Origin: Nostoc sp. NMS7
GTDB lineage: Bacteria > Cyanobacteriota > Cyanobacteriia > Cyanobacteriales > Nostocaceae
DNA length: 64,000 nucleotides
Assembly (NCBI RefSeq): GCF_017115085.1
Contig: NZ_JABXKJ010000270.1
Location: forward strand, 1 to 64,000
Reading direction: 5' to 3'
In this document: positions 26,635-36,784 of the stretch, in pieces
Position numbering within the stretch: the stretch's first letter is position 1
How the letters are laid out: each line of letters begins with the position of its first letter
The notes under the pieces: model-generated
The model's input: only the letters and a program-made list of their open reading frames with translations
Databases searched by the model: none
Told to the model about the DNA's origin: nothing
Made by a program: the position numbers and the translations under genes

Positions 26635-27129
26635 TTAGTTGACAGCCCCTAACTGAATAAGCGTATCTTCTGTAACACGACAAATTCGCCAATCATCTAA
26701 TATAGATGCTCCCATACTACGGTAGAATGCTTGGGCTGATTCGTTCCAATCCAACACACTCCACTCTAACCGCCCACAATCACGTTCTATCGCTATTTGG
26801 GCTACTTTAGTAAGGAGAGCCTTACCAATACCGAGCCGACGATATTCTGGTAAAACAAATAAATCTTCCAGATAAATTCCTGGCTTCGTCAGAAATGTTG
26901 AATAATTATGAAAAAATAGGGCAAAACCAACAGCTTGACCCGCAGATTCTGCTAAAATTGCCTCTACATACCTCCGTGAACCAAATAAATGTTCCTTGAG
27001 TGCCAGAGGATTGCCAGTAATCGCGTGTGATAATTTTTCATACTCTGCAAGTCCCTGAATTAATTTAAACAGTACGCTATAATCGGCTGGTTCAGCAAAA
27101 CGCACAATCAAATTGCTACGCGAAGTCAT
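26635..27129 (-). CDS. GNAT N-acetyltransferase
   Basis: A 164-residue GNAT-fold protein with start at ATG 27129 (MTSRSNLIVRFAEPADYSVL). The upstream codons are a translated GACTATA-type tandem repeat and are excluded. The acetyl-CoA-binding motif A is YLEDLFVLPEYRRLGIGKAL (about 90-109), followed by WSVLDWNESAQAFYRSMGA. The Pfam-type pattern fits diamine or thialysine acetyltransferases, but the substrate is uncertain. Confidence 0.85.
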   Translation of the reverse strand: MTSRSNLIVRFAEPADYSVLFKLIQGLAEYEKLSHAITGNPLALKEHLFGSRRYVEAILAESAGQAVGFALFFHNYSTFLTKPGIYLEDLFVLPEYRRLGIGKALLTKVAQIAIERDCGRLEWSVLDWNESAQAFYRSMGASILDDWRICRVTEDTLIQLGAVN

Positions 27130-27421
27130 TAATCTATAGTCCATAGTTGATAGTCCATAGTCTATAGGCAACTGGGCAATTTTTTTGAGTAATGACTAAA
27201 AAAAAGCCGAAAAAAGGTACAAAACGCCCGGTTTTTGCAACTTGCAGTAGCTGAAGCTCAAGAAATATACAGATACAATTTGCTACAACGGATAGCGACT
27301 CATTGAGCGTCGGGAACCTCCGCAAGGCACTGGCTGCCCTACGAAATTTCAAGTTTTGCACTTTATTTGATCGATATTCGTTAGTGAAGCTAATTAGATC
27401 ATTCTACGTTGATCAATGTAA

Positions 27422-28558
27422 TTAAATCAACCAACCTTTTAAACGTTTGGCTATGTGGGGACGCCGCAATTTACGCATGGCTTTGCTTTGAATTTGTCGC
27501 ACTCGCTCACGAGAAAGATTGAACATATTGCCAACTTCTTCTAAAGTACAGGGTTCGCTGGTTGTCAAACCATAACGCAGAGAAATCACATCTTTCTCTC
27601 GTGGAGTTAATACGTCACCTAAGACTTCCCAAATCTCCTGACGCATCATGTTTTCATTCATTTTTGCTTCTGGAGACAGGTTATCTTCATCTTCTAGCAA
27701 GTCCATCAATTCCGTGTCTTCTTCTTTACCAACGCGGTGGTTGAGAGAAAGTGCTTGACGCCGTAGTTGTTGTAGCTGGCGTAATTGTTGCACACTAATT
27801 TCCAAAGCTTCTGCCATTTCCCCTTCGGTGGGATTACGACAGAGTTTTTGTTTGAGTTCGCGTTGGGCTTTTTTCAGCTTGTTAAGCTTTTCAACAATAT
27901 GAATAGGTAGCCGAATTGTTCGCGCATCATTAGCTATAGCCCTGGTAATCGCTTGTCTAATCCACCAATAGGCGTAAGTAGAAAACTTATATCCTTTATC
28001 GGGATCGAACTTTTCTGTAGCGCGATTTAAACCCATTGCTCCTTCCTGAATTAAATCCAGAAAAGGCACTCCCCGATTTAGATATCGCTTGGCAATAGAA
28101 ACTACCAATCTGAGGTTCGAGCGAATCATTTTGCGTTTCGCTACTCTACCTTGATACAAGCGACTTTCTAATTGCTTTTCGGTCATTTCTAGCTCGGAAG
28201 CTACTTCTAGCTTGCTAGGTTCTTGTCCCAGTTTTAATTGTAAAGCAGCTTGTAATTCCCTAACTTCTTCTAAAAACCTGACTCGCCGCGCTAACTCTAC
28301 TTCTTCATCAGGTTTTAGAAGCGGATAACGCGCCATTTCCTTAAAAAACGCGCCTACAGCATCATCATGTTCGGTTTTATTGTATCCCGAAGGACGAGCC
28401 GCCGCCATGTCATCCCCATCCCGTTCGTCTGATTCGGGATTTTCTACTACAATTGGAGATTCTTGATCTGCTACAGCATCTAAACTTTCGAGTGATGGTT
28501 CTTCGCTATCAGCAGTGTTCTCCAGTATTTCCATTTTTCCCAATTCAACAATATTCAT
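27422..28558 (-). CDS. RNA polymerase sigma factor, group 2 sigma-70
   Basis: A 378-residue sigma factor with an acidic N-terminus, region 1.2 (GAFFKEMARYPLLKPDEEVE, about 69-88), region 2 (NLRLVVSIAKRYLNRGVPFL; YAYWWIRQAITRAIA), region 3 (LPIHIVEKLNKLKKAQREL) and region 4.2 (TLEEVGNMFNLSRERVRQIQ). It lacks the long region 1.1 of the main factor, so it is one of the alternative group 2 factors that cyanobacteria use for stress, carbon/nitrogen balance or circadian output. The exact paralogue (SigB to SigE) is not assigned. Confidence 0.92.
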   Translation of the reverse strand: MNIVELGKMEILENTADSEEPSLESLDAVADQESPIVVENPESDERDGDDMAAARPSGYNKTEHDDAVGAFFKEMARYPLLKPDEEVELARRVRFLEEVRELQAALQLKLGQEPSKLEVASELEMTEKQLESRLYQGRVAKRKMIRSNLRLVVSIAKRYLNRGVPFLDLIQEGAMGLNRATEKFDPDKGYKFSTYAYWWIRQAITRAIANDARTIRLPIHIVEKLNKLKKAQRELKQKLCRNPTEGEMAEALEISVQQLRQLQQLRRQALSLNHRVGKEEDTELMDLLEDEDNLSPEAKMNENMMRQEIWEVLGDVLTPREKDVISLRYGLTTSEPCTLEEVGNMFNLSRERVRQIQSKAMRKLRRPHIAKRLKGWLI

Positions 28559-29393
28559 AGTTTCCTTTAGGGATTGTTGTTTTGTTTGGTACCTAATTTA
28601 CTTACAGCTACTCGTTTGAGGCTTGGTAGTTTTCCCTAAGGGACGAATGCACCCGTTTATATAGCGAAATTCAAGCTTCTGCTAATTTATCTTCAGAAAT
28701 AAAAATCCGTATCTACCTACCAACTATAGGTTACGGTTAGATACAACCTATAACTAAACTCGCCTTGACACCCAAGAAAACTTTCTTCTCAGACTGACAA
28801 CATATATATTCTTCATTTTTTTCGGAATTATCAAATATGTCAAATCCTCCTCAAACTTTCTCAACCTTAACAAATATAAAAATCTCAGCTAATCATCCCA
28901 ATTTCTTAAACTTTCATATATTTTTCTAAATAATTTTAATGTTTAGGGGTTGAAAATCACTGGATAAATCGAAAATCTGCTGCTGGGGTTATGCATTGGC
29001 GATTAAAAGTTACCTAGATGATACAAATTACAACAACGCCAGCTTAATTTGGGGATGATCTTATTTGTATAAAATAATCTCATATACAGAAAGGGTTGAA
29101 TATCTATCGATAGGCGGAAAAAGACTACTCCCTATTTAGTAGTTAGAGCAACTGTTGCAGCAAGATCGGACATACTTTTATTTGTATAATGGGCATCAAA
29201 TATTTATTGCACGTATAGAAGAGGCGAGATTGTCTAGTAGATTACATAAGAGGAAACTTATCAAGTATTATGAAGGATAACAGTATTGAGAAATACCATT
29301 TAAGTCTAAGAAAAGAAAAAGTTAGAGTTTAATTGGCTAGGTTAATTTTGACCAGCTATGTGAGTAAAGTGTTAAACTATAAAGTCAGCAATT
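28559..29393. other. long divergent intergenic region between sigma factor and priA
   Basis: About 835 bases of AT-rich DNA without a gene. Two direct copies of TTATTTGTATAA lie at 29061-29072 and 29178-29189; the second reads TTTGTATAATGGG and looks like an extended -10 element on the plus strand. The length suggests a long sigma-factor leader or an unannotated small RNA, but no terminator-like hairpin was recognised. Confidence 0.5.
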
Positions 29394-31964
29394 ATGTATA
29401 TTAATCAAGTAAATTTCTCTCCTTTAGTGGTAGCCGAGCCTAGTGAATCGTACCAGTCGGGTGCAACTCTTAATAGGTGGGTTGAAGTACTGGTAGACTG
29501 TCCAGGAAGTACAGGACTATTTACTTATCGATTGCCAGCCCAGTTAGAAATCAAACCAGGGGATATTTTGAGCGTGCCATTTGGGGCACAACAATTGGGA
29601 GCGATCGCTATTCGGTTACTGTCACAACCAAATATCGATTTACCACCAGAAAAAATCCGGGAAGTAGAAGATATAGTCAGCGTTGGATTTTTCCCAAGTG
29701 CTTATTGGGAATTACTCAATCGAGTCGCTGCATATTACTATACGCCCTTGATTCAAGTGATCCGGGTTGCTTTACCACCAGGGTTGCTGGGGCGATCGCA
29801 GCGTCGTATCCGCATCATTAGAGGCACAGCAGAAGACGAAAGTAATTATTTACTTACATCTGGCAATCCTTCAGCTTTTCTGACTCCAACTGCGCGGCAA
29901 ATTTGGGAACTTTTACAAGGGCAGCCGGCGGGAAACTACAGTTTCGCCTACCTCCAACAAAAAGTCAAATTTGCTTATCGGGGAATTCGGGAGTTGTTGC
30001 GATTTGGTTTAGTAGAAAGCTATTTAGAACCACCACGGCTAACTCGACCAAAACTGCAAAAAGCAGTCACGCTGATAGCTACAATCGATGACGAGTTAAC
30101 TACTCGCCAACGAGAAATTTTGGAAGTACTACGACGGCGGGGTGGTGAATTGTGGCAAAATGAATTACTGGTAATTTGCAATGCTAGTTCCTCTATCCTG
30201 AAGACGTTGGCACAAAAGGGTTACATTGTCATCGAAGAACGGGAAGTATTGCGAACAGAACAGGGTCCACAATTAGTCGGTGATGATGCTAAATCCTTAA
30301 CTGCTGCCCAAGCTAGCGCCCTAGAAACAATCCAGGCACTAGATGGATTTGCTGAAGTTTTGTTGCATGGAGTCACAGGTTCGGGAAAAACCGAAGTATA
30401 TTTGCAAGCGATCGCACCTCTCCTGAATCAAGGCAAATCCGCCCTTGTCTTAGTTCCAGAAATTGGACTCACACCCCAGCTAACTGATCGTTTTCGCGCC
30501 CGGTTTGGGAATAAAGTCAGCGTCTATCACAGCGCCCTCTCCGATGGTGAACGTTACGACACTTGGCGGCAAATGCTCATCGGAGAACCCCAAGTTGTCA
30601 TTGGTACCCGCAGCGCCGTTTTCGCTCCTTTACCTAAATTGAGTTTAATCATTTTAGATGAAGAACACGACAGCAGCTTTAAACAAGACTCCCCCATTCC
30701 CACCTATCACGCCCGCAGCGTTGCCCAATGGCGAGCAGAATTAGAAAATTGTCCCTTGGTGTTGGGTTCCGCTACGCCTTCCTTGGAGAGTTGGATAAGC
30801 GTCAGAACCTCACCCCCTAGCCCCCTCTCCGCAAGCAGAGAGGGGGGACAGGAAATAAATTTTAACTCGGCAGGCAGGAGTTATTACTTAAGTTTACCGG
30901 AACGGATCAATTCCCGCCCTTTACCACCGGTGGAAATAGTCGATATGCGGCAAGAGTTGCAGCAGGGAAATCGCTCTATATTTAGTAGATCGCTGCAAGC
31001 AGCTTTGCAAGAGTTGCAAGAGAGAAAACAACAGGGAATTTTATTTATTCATCGTCGGGGACACAGTACTTTTGTATCTTGCCGCAGTTGTGGATATGTG
31101 TTGGAATGTCCCCACTGTGATGTGTCGTTAGCCTATCACCACACTGAAGAAAAAGCACCGGAATTATTGCGTTGTCATTATTGTAACTATGCGCGATCGC
31201 ATCCCAAATTCTGCCCTGATTGTAGTTCCCCTTACCTAAAATTTTTCGGTAGCGGCACTCAACGAGTCACGCAGGAACTAGCGCGACAGTTCCCAAATTT
31301 GCGCTTGATTCGTTTTGATAGCGATACCACCCGCAACAAAGGTTCACACCGGACTCTACTCACCCAATTTGCCAACGGCGAAGCAGATTTATTAGTCGGA
31401 ACGCAAATGCTTACCAAAGGTTTAGATTTACCACAGGTAACACTTGTGGGTGTCGTTGCTGCCGATGGATTGCTAAATTTATCAGACTATCGCGCCAGTG
31501 AACGGGCATTTCAAACCTTGACTCAAGTAGCTGGACGTGCTGGGAGAGGCGACGATCCGGGTAGAGTAATTGTGCAGACTTATACTACAGAGCATCAGGT
31601 AATTGCAGCAGTGCGATCGCACGATTATCTGTCTTTCTCTGAAGCTGAGTTAGAACAACGCCAAGCACTCAATTATCCTCCTTATGGACGCTTAATTTTA
31701 TTGCGTTTAAGTAGTCTCGACGCGATTCAAGTGCAGAATACGGCGCAAATTATTGCTACAGCCTTGAGTACAGAAGAAGAATTTGAGATATTAGGCCCAG
31801 CACCAGCGAGTATTTTACGAGTAGCTAATCGTTATCGCTGGCAGATATTGATTAAATTTGCCCCGGATGCATTGCCAAAATTGCCAGATTGGGAAGAAGT
31901 GCGATCGCTTTGTCCGCCATCTGTTAGTTTGACAATTGATGTAGATCCATTAAATATTATGTAG
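29394..31964 (+). CDS. priA: primosomal replication helicase PriA
   Basis: The 856-residue helicase restarts stalled forks. It has an N-terminal DNA-binding domain (about 30-140), Walker A GVTGSGKT (326-333), DEEH box (LDEEHDSSFKQ), a zinc-binding insert with paired cysteines (CRSCGYVLECPHC and CHYCNY..CPDCSS) and the helicase C-terminal motifs (GTQMLTKGLDLPQV; QVAGRAGRGDDPGR). Between residues about 471 and 495, after SLESWISV, lies an in-frame stretch RTSPPSPLSASREGG derived from the C-rich hairpin repeat. It lies between helicase motifs and appears tolerated. Confidence 0.95.
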   Translation: MYINQVNFSPLVVAEPSESYQSGATLNRWVEVLVDCPGSTGLFTYRLPAQLEIKPGDILSVPFGAQQLGAIAIRLLSQPNIDLPPEKIREVEDIVSVGFFPSAYWELLNRVAAYYYTPLIQVIRVALPPGLLGRSQRRIRIIRGTAEDESNYLLTSGNPSAFLTPTARQIWELLQGQPAGNYSFAYLQQKVKFAYRGIRELLRFGLVESYLEPPRLTRPKLQKAVTLIATIDDELTTRQREILEVLRRRGGELWQNELLVICNASSSILKTLAQKGYIVIEEREVLRTEQGPQLVGDDAKSLTAAQASALETIQALDGFAEVLLHGVTGSGKTEVYLQAIAPLLNQGKSALVLVPEIGLTPQLTDRFRARFGNKVSVYHSALSDGERYDTWRQMLIGEPQVVIGTRSAVFAPLPKLSLIILDEEHDSSFKQDSPIPTYHARSVAQWRAELENCPLVLGSATPSLESWISVRTSPPSPLSASREGGQEINFNSAGRSYYLSLPERINSRPLPPVEIVDMRQELQQGNRSIFSRSLQAALQELQERKQQGILFIHRRGHSTFVSCRSCGYVLECPHCDVSLAYHHTEEKAPELLRCHYCNYARSHPKFCPDCSSPYLKFFGSGTQRVTQELARQFPNLRLIRFDSDTTRNKGSHRTLLTQFANGEADLLVGTQMLTKGLDLPQVTLVGVVAADGLLNLSDYRASERAFQTLTQVAGRAGRGDDPGRVIVQTYTTEHQVIAAVRSHDYLSFSEAELEQRQALNYPPYGRLILLRLSSLDAIQVQNTAQIIATALSTEEEFEILGPAPASILRVANRYRWQILIKFAPDALPKLPDWEEVRSLCPPSVSLTIDVDPLNIM
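30804..30847 (+). repeat. C-rich hairpin repeat within priA
   Basis: AGAACCTCACCCCCTAGCCC followed by a CCCTCTCCGC..GCAGAGAGGGG stem is a diverged copy of the intergenic family at 374-427, read here in frame as part of PriA. Confidence 0.75.
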
Positions 31965-32001
31965 TCAATTGCGGTTAAACCATCTTGTAGTTCACATACT
32001 T

Positions 32002-33189
32002 CTACATCAACTGCATCTCCCGCAACCCCTGGCGTAGTCTTTTGGCCTCTTCGGGATTATAGCTTTCATGAAGGGCGATCGCTTTTCTAAAAGCTGTTAA
32101 ACTATCTTGATGATTGCCAACTTTCAGCAACACTACCCCTAAATTTTGATAGGCTTCGGCATAGTTGGGATTTAAGCTGATTGCATTTTGATAATATGCG
32201 ATCGCGTCTGTAAATAAACCCAAAGCTTTAAATATCATCGCTAAATTATAATGTCCAACAACAAAAGTCGGGTCAATTTTCAAAGTTGTGGCGTAAGCAG
32301 TTTTTGCACCGTTGAAATCTCCTGCTGCTTTGAGTAAGTTACCCAAGTTGTTGTATGCTCCTAATTTGAGCATCGGGTAAATTGGCAATTTGATCGCAGC
32401 TTGATAGTGCGAAATAGCCTGTGGGGATTTTTGCAATCGACTGTAGGCAATGCCTAAATGATAGTGGAGTTCATATAAAATATCGTAGTTTTCTTCAGCC
32501 GCAGTGATTCCTCGTCTCAGCAACTCCATACCTTGGGAAATTTTACCAGTTTCCACATACAATGCCCCTAATTTACTGCAAACATAGGGATCATCAGGAT
32601 GAGTGGCGAGAAACCCTGACATCGCCGTAGCTGCTTTAGCATATTTGTTATTTTGAGCGATCGCACTTTTTTGATATCCTGTGTGTAAAAGTGCTACCCC
32701 TGGTAAATAACCTACTTGCCAATGGGGTTCTTTGGTTAAAATTGCTGACACACTATCATCTACCAAGGCATGGTAAGGACGGTCAAAATGAATATCTGGA
32801 TGATTACGGAACAGCCTGGAAACCAGAGAATAAGGAGATTGTTCTGCACCAACTTCCTGGCGAACGAGGTTGATCAGCAGGTATTCATCTCTAGCGATCG
32901 CCTCTCGCAACTGCGATACAATTGCTGATGTCAGAGTTTCATCAGCATCTAATACCAAAATCCAATCACCAGTGACATATTTTAGAGCGGCATTGCGGGC
33001 AGCACTGAAGTCATTACACCATTTAAAATGATGGACTTTTGCACCGAGTTGTTGGGCAATATTGGGAGTGCGATCGATTGAGCCTGTATCCAAGACTACC
33101 ATTTCATCCACTACTTTTCTGACACTGTTCAGGCATTTGGGTAGTGTTGCTGCTTCGTTTTTCACAATCATGCACAGACTGAGTTTCAT
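32002..33189 (-). CDS. glycosyltransferase family 2 with TPR repeats
   Basis: The 395-residue protein has an N-terminal GT-A domain (1-about 150; MKLSLCMIVKNEAATLPKCL, then DTGSIDRT and the metal-binding LDADETL) and a C-terminal TPR array (about 190-380; GAKTAYATTLKIDPTFVVGH, YQNAISLNPNYAEAYQNLG). This fusion is common in cyanobacteria and probably transfers a sugar to a cell-surface or protein acceptor. Donor and acceptor are unknown. It converges with priA. Confidence 0.85.
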   Translation of the reverse strand: MKLSLCMIVKNEAATLPKCLNSVRKVVDEMVVLDTGSIDRTPNIAQQLGAKVHHFKWCNDFSAARNAALKYVTGDWILVLDADETLTSAIVSQLREAIARDEYLLINLVRQEVGAEQSPYSLVSRLFRNHPDIHFDRPYHALVDDSVSAILTKEPHWQVGYLPGVALLHTGYQKSAIAQNNKYAKAATAMSGFLATHPDDPYVCSKLGALYVETGKISQGMELLRRGITAAEENYDILYELHYHLGIAYSRLQKSPQAISHYQAAIKLPIYPMLKLGAYNNLGNLLKAAGDFNGAKTAYATTLKIDPTFVVGHYNLAMIFKALGLFTDAIAYYQNAISLNPNYAEAYQNLGVVLLKVGNHQDSLTAFRKAIALHESYNPEEAKRLRQGLREMQLM

Positions 33190-33690
33190 ATTGCCAATAA
33201 ATTCTGGGTTGCGATTTTTTGCTTGCTGTTGTTACCAACTGTTATTTGTGCCGATATAGGATTCAGATGATATCTGGCGATTTTTATAACAAGGTACATC
33301 ATAGTCCCCTCTCGAAGAGCGGGGAGGGGGTTGGCGGTGGGGTTCTTGTACCTCACAACGGACGAGAAGCGCTATATTTGCCATCAAAAATCCTTAAGTT
33401 CTACTTGTTAGAGAAGCTTACTGAAACTAAGTCAAGATATATCTATTTTACTTCCTTGACAATTTTTCTAAATAAGGCTAAAAAATCTTAACAGGGTGAG
33501 GTGTCATAAAGCCTCCTATATCAAGCTGTAAAGTGTAATTTTGAAGCGTGTTACATTATTTACACATCATCTACATAGTAGTGAAAACAAGTAATTTCTC
33601 ATAGTTAATTTTCTGTGACAAAAATCGGATACACGACTTTTTTCCGGTTTTTATAATTATAATACACATTATATAAAGAGTCATATATGT
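33190..33690. other. divergent intergenic region
   Basis: About 500 bases between the GT2-TPR gene and pcxA, containing the hairpin repeat at 33292-33353. A TATAATTATAATACACATTA-rich stretch lies 20-50 bases before pcxA and may hold its promoter. Confidence 0.5.
33292..33353. repeat. C-rich hairpin repeat, reversed copy
   Basis: AGGTACATCATAGTCCCCTC ... GGGGTTCTTGTACCT; the ends AGGTAC/GTACCT are inverted. It is the reverse complement of the element at 374-427. Confidence 0.78.
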
Positions 33691-34974
33691 ATGAGAGATT
33701 CATTCGCCAAAACAGCAAATTTAGTTCGCCGAAATATCAAAGAATATTTGCGATCGCTTAACAATTGGTTTTTAGATACACCAGAAAGGGCACTCTTAGA
33801 AGCTCAACAAGCAGCTCAAAGAATTAAAAATATTGAGAGAGAACATTTTGATAACAAAAAAATATCTTCAGAATCAGTAAAATATACTGAAACCGTGATG
33901 TCTTACTGGCAAGTATACCTTGATAAAAACTTAACTATTATCAAGCTCAGACTTGCAGAATTCCGGCTTAGTCGGGGAATTGTCAATATATCTAATTCTG
34001 TTTTATTAGAAAAGCTGAAGATTATTGATGAAGTTGTCGAGAAGTACGCTATCAAAGATAAACTAATTGCTCCTAGCGAATTAGTATCAACTTCTCAAGC
34101 CAGACAAATTAACCGAATCAAAATCAATAAACAGCCAGACTTAGCTAATATTAATGATATTGAATCAACATCTCCATCTCAAACAACTGGAGCCGTTCCG
34201 AGGTCTATAGGCCAAACAGTTAATAGAATTAAAGCAGATTTTGCCCCGCAGACAGAAGAAGAATTTATCAGAAATTACCGAAATTCTCGAAATCGGACAA
34301 AAATTGCTCTGAGATTTCTCATAACTCTAATTATTGTACCCCTTTTAGCTCAGAACTTATCTAAATATTTTTTAGTAATTCCCATACTAGAAAGGATTAG
34401 AGGAGATAATCAAATTCAAATTTTCATCAATTCTGATCTGGAAAAAGAAGCTCTCCTGGAATTACATAATTTTGAGCAAGGATTGAGATTTGAATATTTA
34501 CTCAAGCAAGCACCTCCACTTGATTCAGAGGTAATCAAAGAAAAGATTAAAGACAAAGCAATGGAAATAGCTGAGGGATCTCACATTAAGAGTAATAGCG
34601 CTCTTAGCAATGTTTTTGCAGATTTAATCTCACTATTTTCTTTTGGTATAATCATCGCTCTGAACAAAAGAGAAATTGTGATTCTCAAGTCTTTTATGGA
34701 TACCATTGTCTATGGTCTAAGTGATAGTGCAAAAGCTTTTTTAATTATTCTGTTTACAGATATATTTGTCGGATTTCACTCACCAGATGGGTGGGAGGTC
34801 ATTCTTGAGGGGTTTGCAGAACATTTAGGTCTGCCAGCCACTAGAAATGCAATCTTTTTCTTTATTGCGACATTTCCGGTGATTTTAAACACTATCTTTA
34901 AATACTGGATATTCCGCTATCTAAGTCGTTTATCCCCATCGGCATTAGCGACATTAAAAGAGATGGACGAGTAA
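33691..34974 (+). CDS. pcxA: proton extrusion protein PcxA (CemA homologue)
   Basis: A 427-residue inner-membrane protein homologous to chloroplast CemA, needed for light-induced Na+-dependent proton extrusion and pH balance linked to CO2 uptake. The N-terminal half (1-about 200) is hydrophilic. Four membrane segments follow, the first at about 207-230 (FLITLIIVPLLAQNLSKYF) and others near 310-330, 345-365 and 385-410. The C-terminal WIFRYLSRLSPSALATLKEM is typical of the family. It is a single gene. Confidence 0.9.
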   Translation: MRDSFAKTANLVRRNIKEYLRSLNNWFLDTPERALLEAQQAAQRIKNIEREHFDNKKISSESVKYTETVMSYWQVYLDKNLTIIKLRLAEFRLSRGIVNISNSVLLEKLKIIDEVVEKYAIKDKLIAPSELVSTSQARQINRIKINKQPDLANINDIESTSPSQTTGAVPRSIGQTVNRIKADFAPQTEEEFIRNYRNSRNRTKIALRFLITLIIVPLLAQNLSKYFLVIPILERIRGDNQIQIFINSDLEKEALLELHNFEQGLRFEYLLKQAPPLDSEVIKEKIKDKAMEIAEGSHIKSNSALSNVFADLISLFSFGIIIALNKREIVILKSFMDTIVYGLSDSAKAFLIILFTDIFVGFHSPDGWEVILEGFAEHLGLPATRNAIFFFIATFPVILNTIFKYWIFRYLSRLSPSALATLKEMDE

Positions 34975-35127
34975 TTGATAGTTCATAATACCCTAGCCGA
35001 TTTAGTCATTGGTACGTTCTCGTAGCCGTAAGATGAGTTAAAATTCTTTAATTAATAAATCATAACTTTTAGAAATTAGCACTTTAAAATGTGCTTGGGT
35101 ATAAACAGCCGTTAGGAAATTTTATAC

Positions 35128-35997
35128 ATGAATCACGATGCTTTCATTGTTACACCAGGTTCAAAGATTTCTCTGAAAAAAAACTATGACCCAGCCTATA
35201 AGACCGATTTTCATCAAAAAACTGATGCTGCAAGCAAATTACAGGCAGATATTGAACGAATAGCAAATTACCAAAATATTCTTTATGCTCAAAATACTTA
35301 TGCCTTACTGATTATTTTTCAGGCAATGGATGCTGCTGGCAAAGATAGCACAATTAAACATGTGACCTCTGGTGTGAACCCGCAAGGATTTCAGGTGTTT
35401 AGTTTTAAAAGTCCCAGTGCAGAAGAATTAGACCATGACTACCTGTGGCGAACAACGAAGGCTTTGCCAGAAAGAGGTCGAATTGGGATATTCAACCGTT
35501 CATATTATGAAGAAGTGCTTGTGGTTCGTGTCCATCCAGAAATGCTTAATAAACAAGAACTTCCCCACTTACCTGAAGGAAAGAAGATATGGAAACAGCG
35601 CTTTGAAGAAATCAATAATTTTGAAAAGCATTTGGTAAACAATGGTGTAATCATCCTGAAGTTTTTTCTAAATGTCTCGAAATCAGAGCAGAAAAAACGC
35701 TTTTTAGAACGGATTGAATATCCTGAAAAAAATTGGAAGTTTTCAGATAGCGATGTTCGAGAACGAGCTTTTTGGGATGATTATATGAATGCTTATGAAG
35801 AAGTTTTTAACTATACTAGTACTAAATGGGCACCGTGGTATATTATTCCTGCCGATCGCAAATGGTTTACACGTCTGGCAGTGGCGAATATTATCTGCAC
35901 AAAATTACAAGAACTAAATCTGCAATACCCGACAGTTAGTGAGGAACATAGGCAACAACTTTTACAGGCGAAACGCATTCTAGAGGAGGAAGATTAA
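35128..35997 (+). CDS. PPK2-family polyphosphate:nucleotide phosphotransferase
   Basis: This 289-residue kinase transfers phosphate between polyphosphate and nucleotides. Walker [16 protein letters not shown] is at about 64-78 and Walker [19 protein letters not shown] at about 113-130. The lid module follows ([18 protein letters not shown]). Length and motifs match single-domain PPK2 enzymes; whether it works on mono- or diphosphates is not visible. It has its own upstream gap of about 150 bases after pcxA. Confidence 0.9.
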   Translation: MNHDAFIVTPGSKISLKKNYDPAYKTDFHQKTDAASKLQADIERIANYQNILYAQNTYALLIIFQAMDAAGKDSTIKHVTSGVNPQGFQVFSFKSPSAEELDHDYLWRTTKALPERGRIGIFNRSYYEEVLVVRVHPEMLNKQELPHLPEGKKIWKQRFEEINNFEKHLVNNGVIILKFFLNVSKSEQKKRFLERIEYPEKNWKFSDSDVRERAFWDDYMNAYEEVFNYTSTKWAPWYIIPADRKWFTRLAVANIICTKLQELNLQYPTVSEEHRQQLLQAKRILEEED

Positions 35998-36139
35998 GAC
36001 ATAAATTTGATAGTTAAGGCAAAAAATCCTGAATTACAATATCCTGTATAATTAATTTAAACAACGATAAAAAATTGTAACTTTATTAATTGCTGTTTGT
36101 AACTAAAGAAGTTACCTAGATAGTTATAGCTGCAAAATC

Positions 36140-36763
36140 ATGATTCAGATGGCAGAAGATGGCAACAATCATCTACCTCACTTTACTAATGCTGCCTTTG
36201 ATATTGTGGCGATCGCAGCCTCAGCAGGCGGTCTAACTGCTTTAATTAAGGTGCTATCGACTCTACCCAAAGAATTTACAGCCGCGATCGCCATTGTCCA
36301 ACACCTCGGTCCCCAACACCGCTCGTTCATGGCAGAAATTCTCAGTCGGCGCACGGATATTAGTGTGAAACAGGCAGAAGAAGGAGATTGCCTTACCCCA
36401 GGAAAGGCTTACATTGCTCCACCTAATCATCATCTGTTAGTTAACAGTGACGGCACACTTTCCTTATCACAGTCAGAATTAGTACATTTTTTACGTCCTG
36501 CGGCAGACCTGTTATTTGAATCAGTTGCAGCCACTTACAAAGACAGAGCGATCGCTATTGTGCTAACTGGAACGGGTAGCGACGGCGCGATGGGAGTAGA
36601 AGCAATTAAAAAAATGGGCGGTACTATCATTGTCCAAGATGTAGAAACCGCCGAATTTTCCGGGATGCCCTCCGCCGCAATTCAAACTGGCAACATAGAT
36701 TTTATTCTTCCCCTTGATCAAATCTCCAGCGCCCTGATGACTTTGGTCATGGGAGAATGTTGA
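36140..36763 (+). CDS. CheB-type methylesterase domain protein
   Basis: The 207-residue protein is a bare CheB methylesterase domain. The catalytic triad is visible as Ser in AIAASAGG, His in AIVQHLGP and Asp in TGTGSDGAMGVEA. No receiver domain is attached, so control must come from a partner. A CheR-PAS protein is encoded 404 bases downstream on the same strand; in many bacteria the two are fused as CheB-CheR-PAS sensors. Targets are unknown, since no MCP gene is nearby. Confidence 0.87.
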   Translation: MIQMAEDGNNHLPHFTNAAFDIVAIAASAGGLTALIKVLSTLPKEFTAAIAIVQHLGPQHRSFMAEILSRRTDISVKQAEEGDCLTPGKAYIAPPNHHLLVNSDGTLSLSQSELVHFLRPAADLLFESVAATYKDRAIAIVLTGTGSDGAMGVEAIKKMGGTIIVQDVETAEFSGMPSAAIQTGNIDFILPLDQISSALMTLVMGEC

Positions 36764-36784
36764 AATATAATTGAGATATTATAT

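Noticed and set aside
27134-27361. Small minus-strand frame upstream of the GNAT gene
   Set aside because: It overlaps tandem repeats, has no recognisable likeness and no ribosome binding site.
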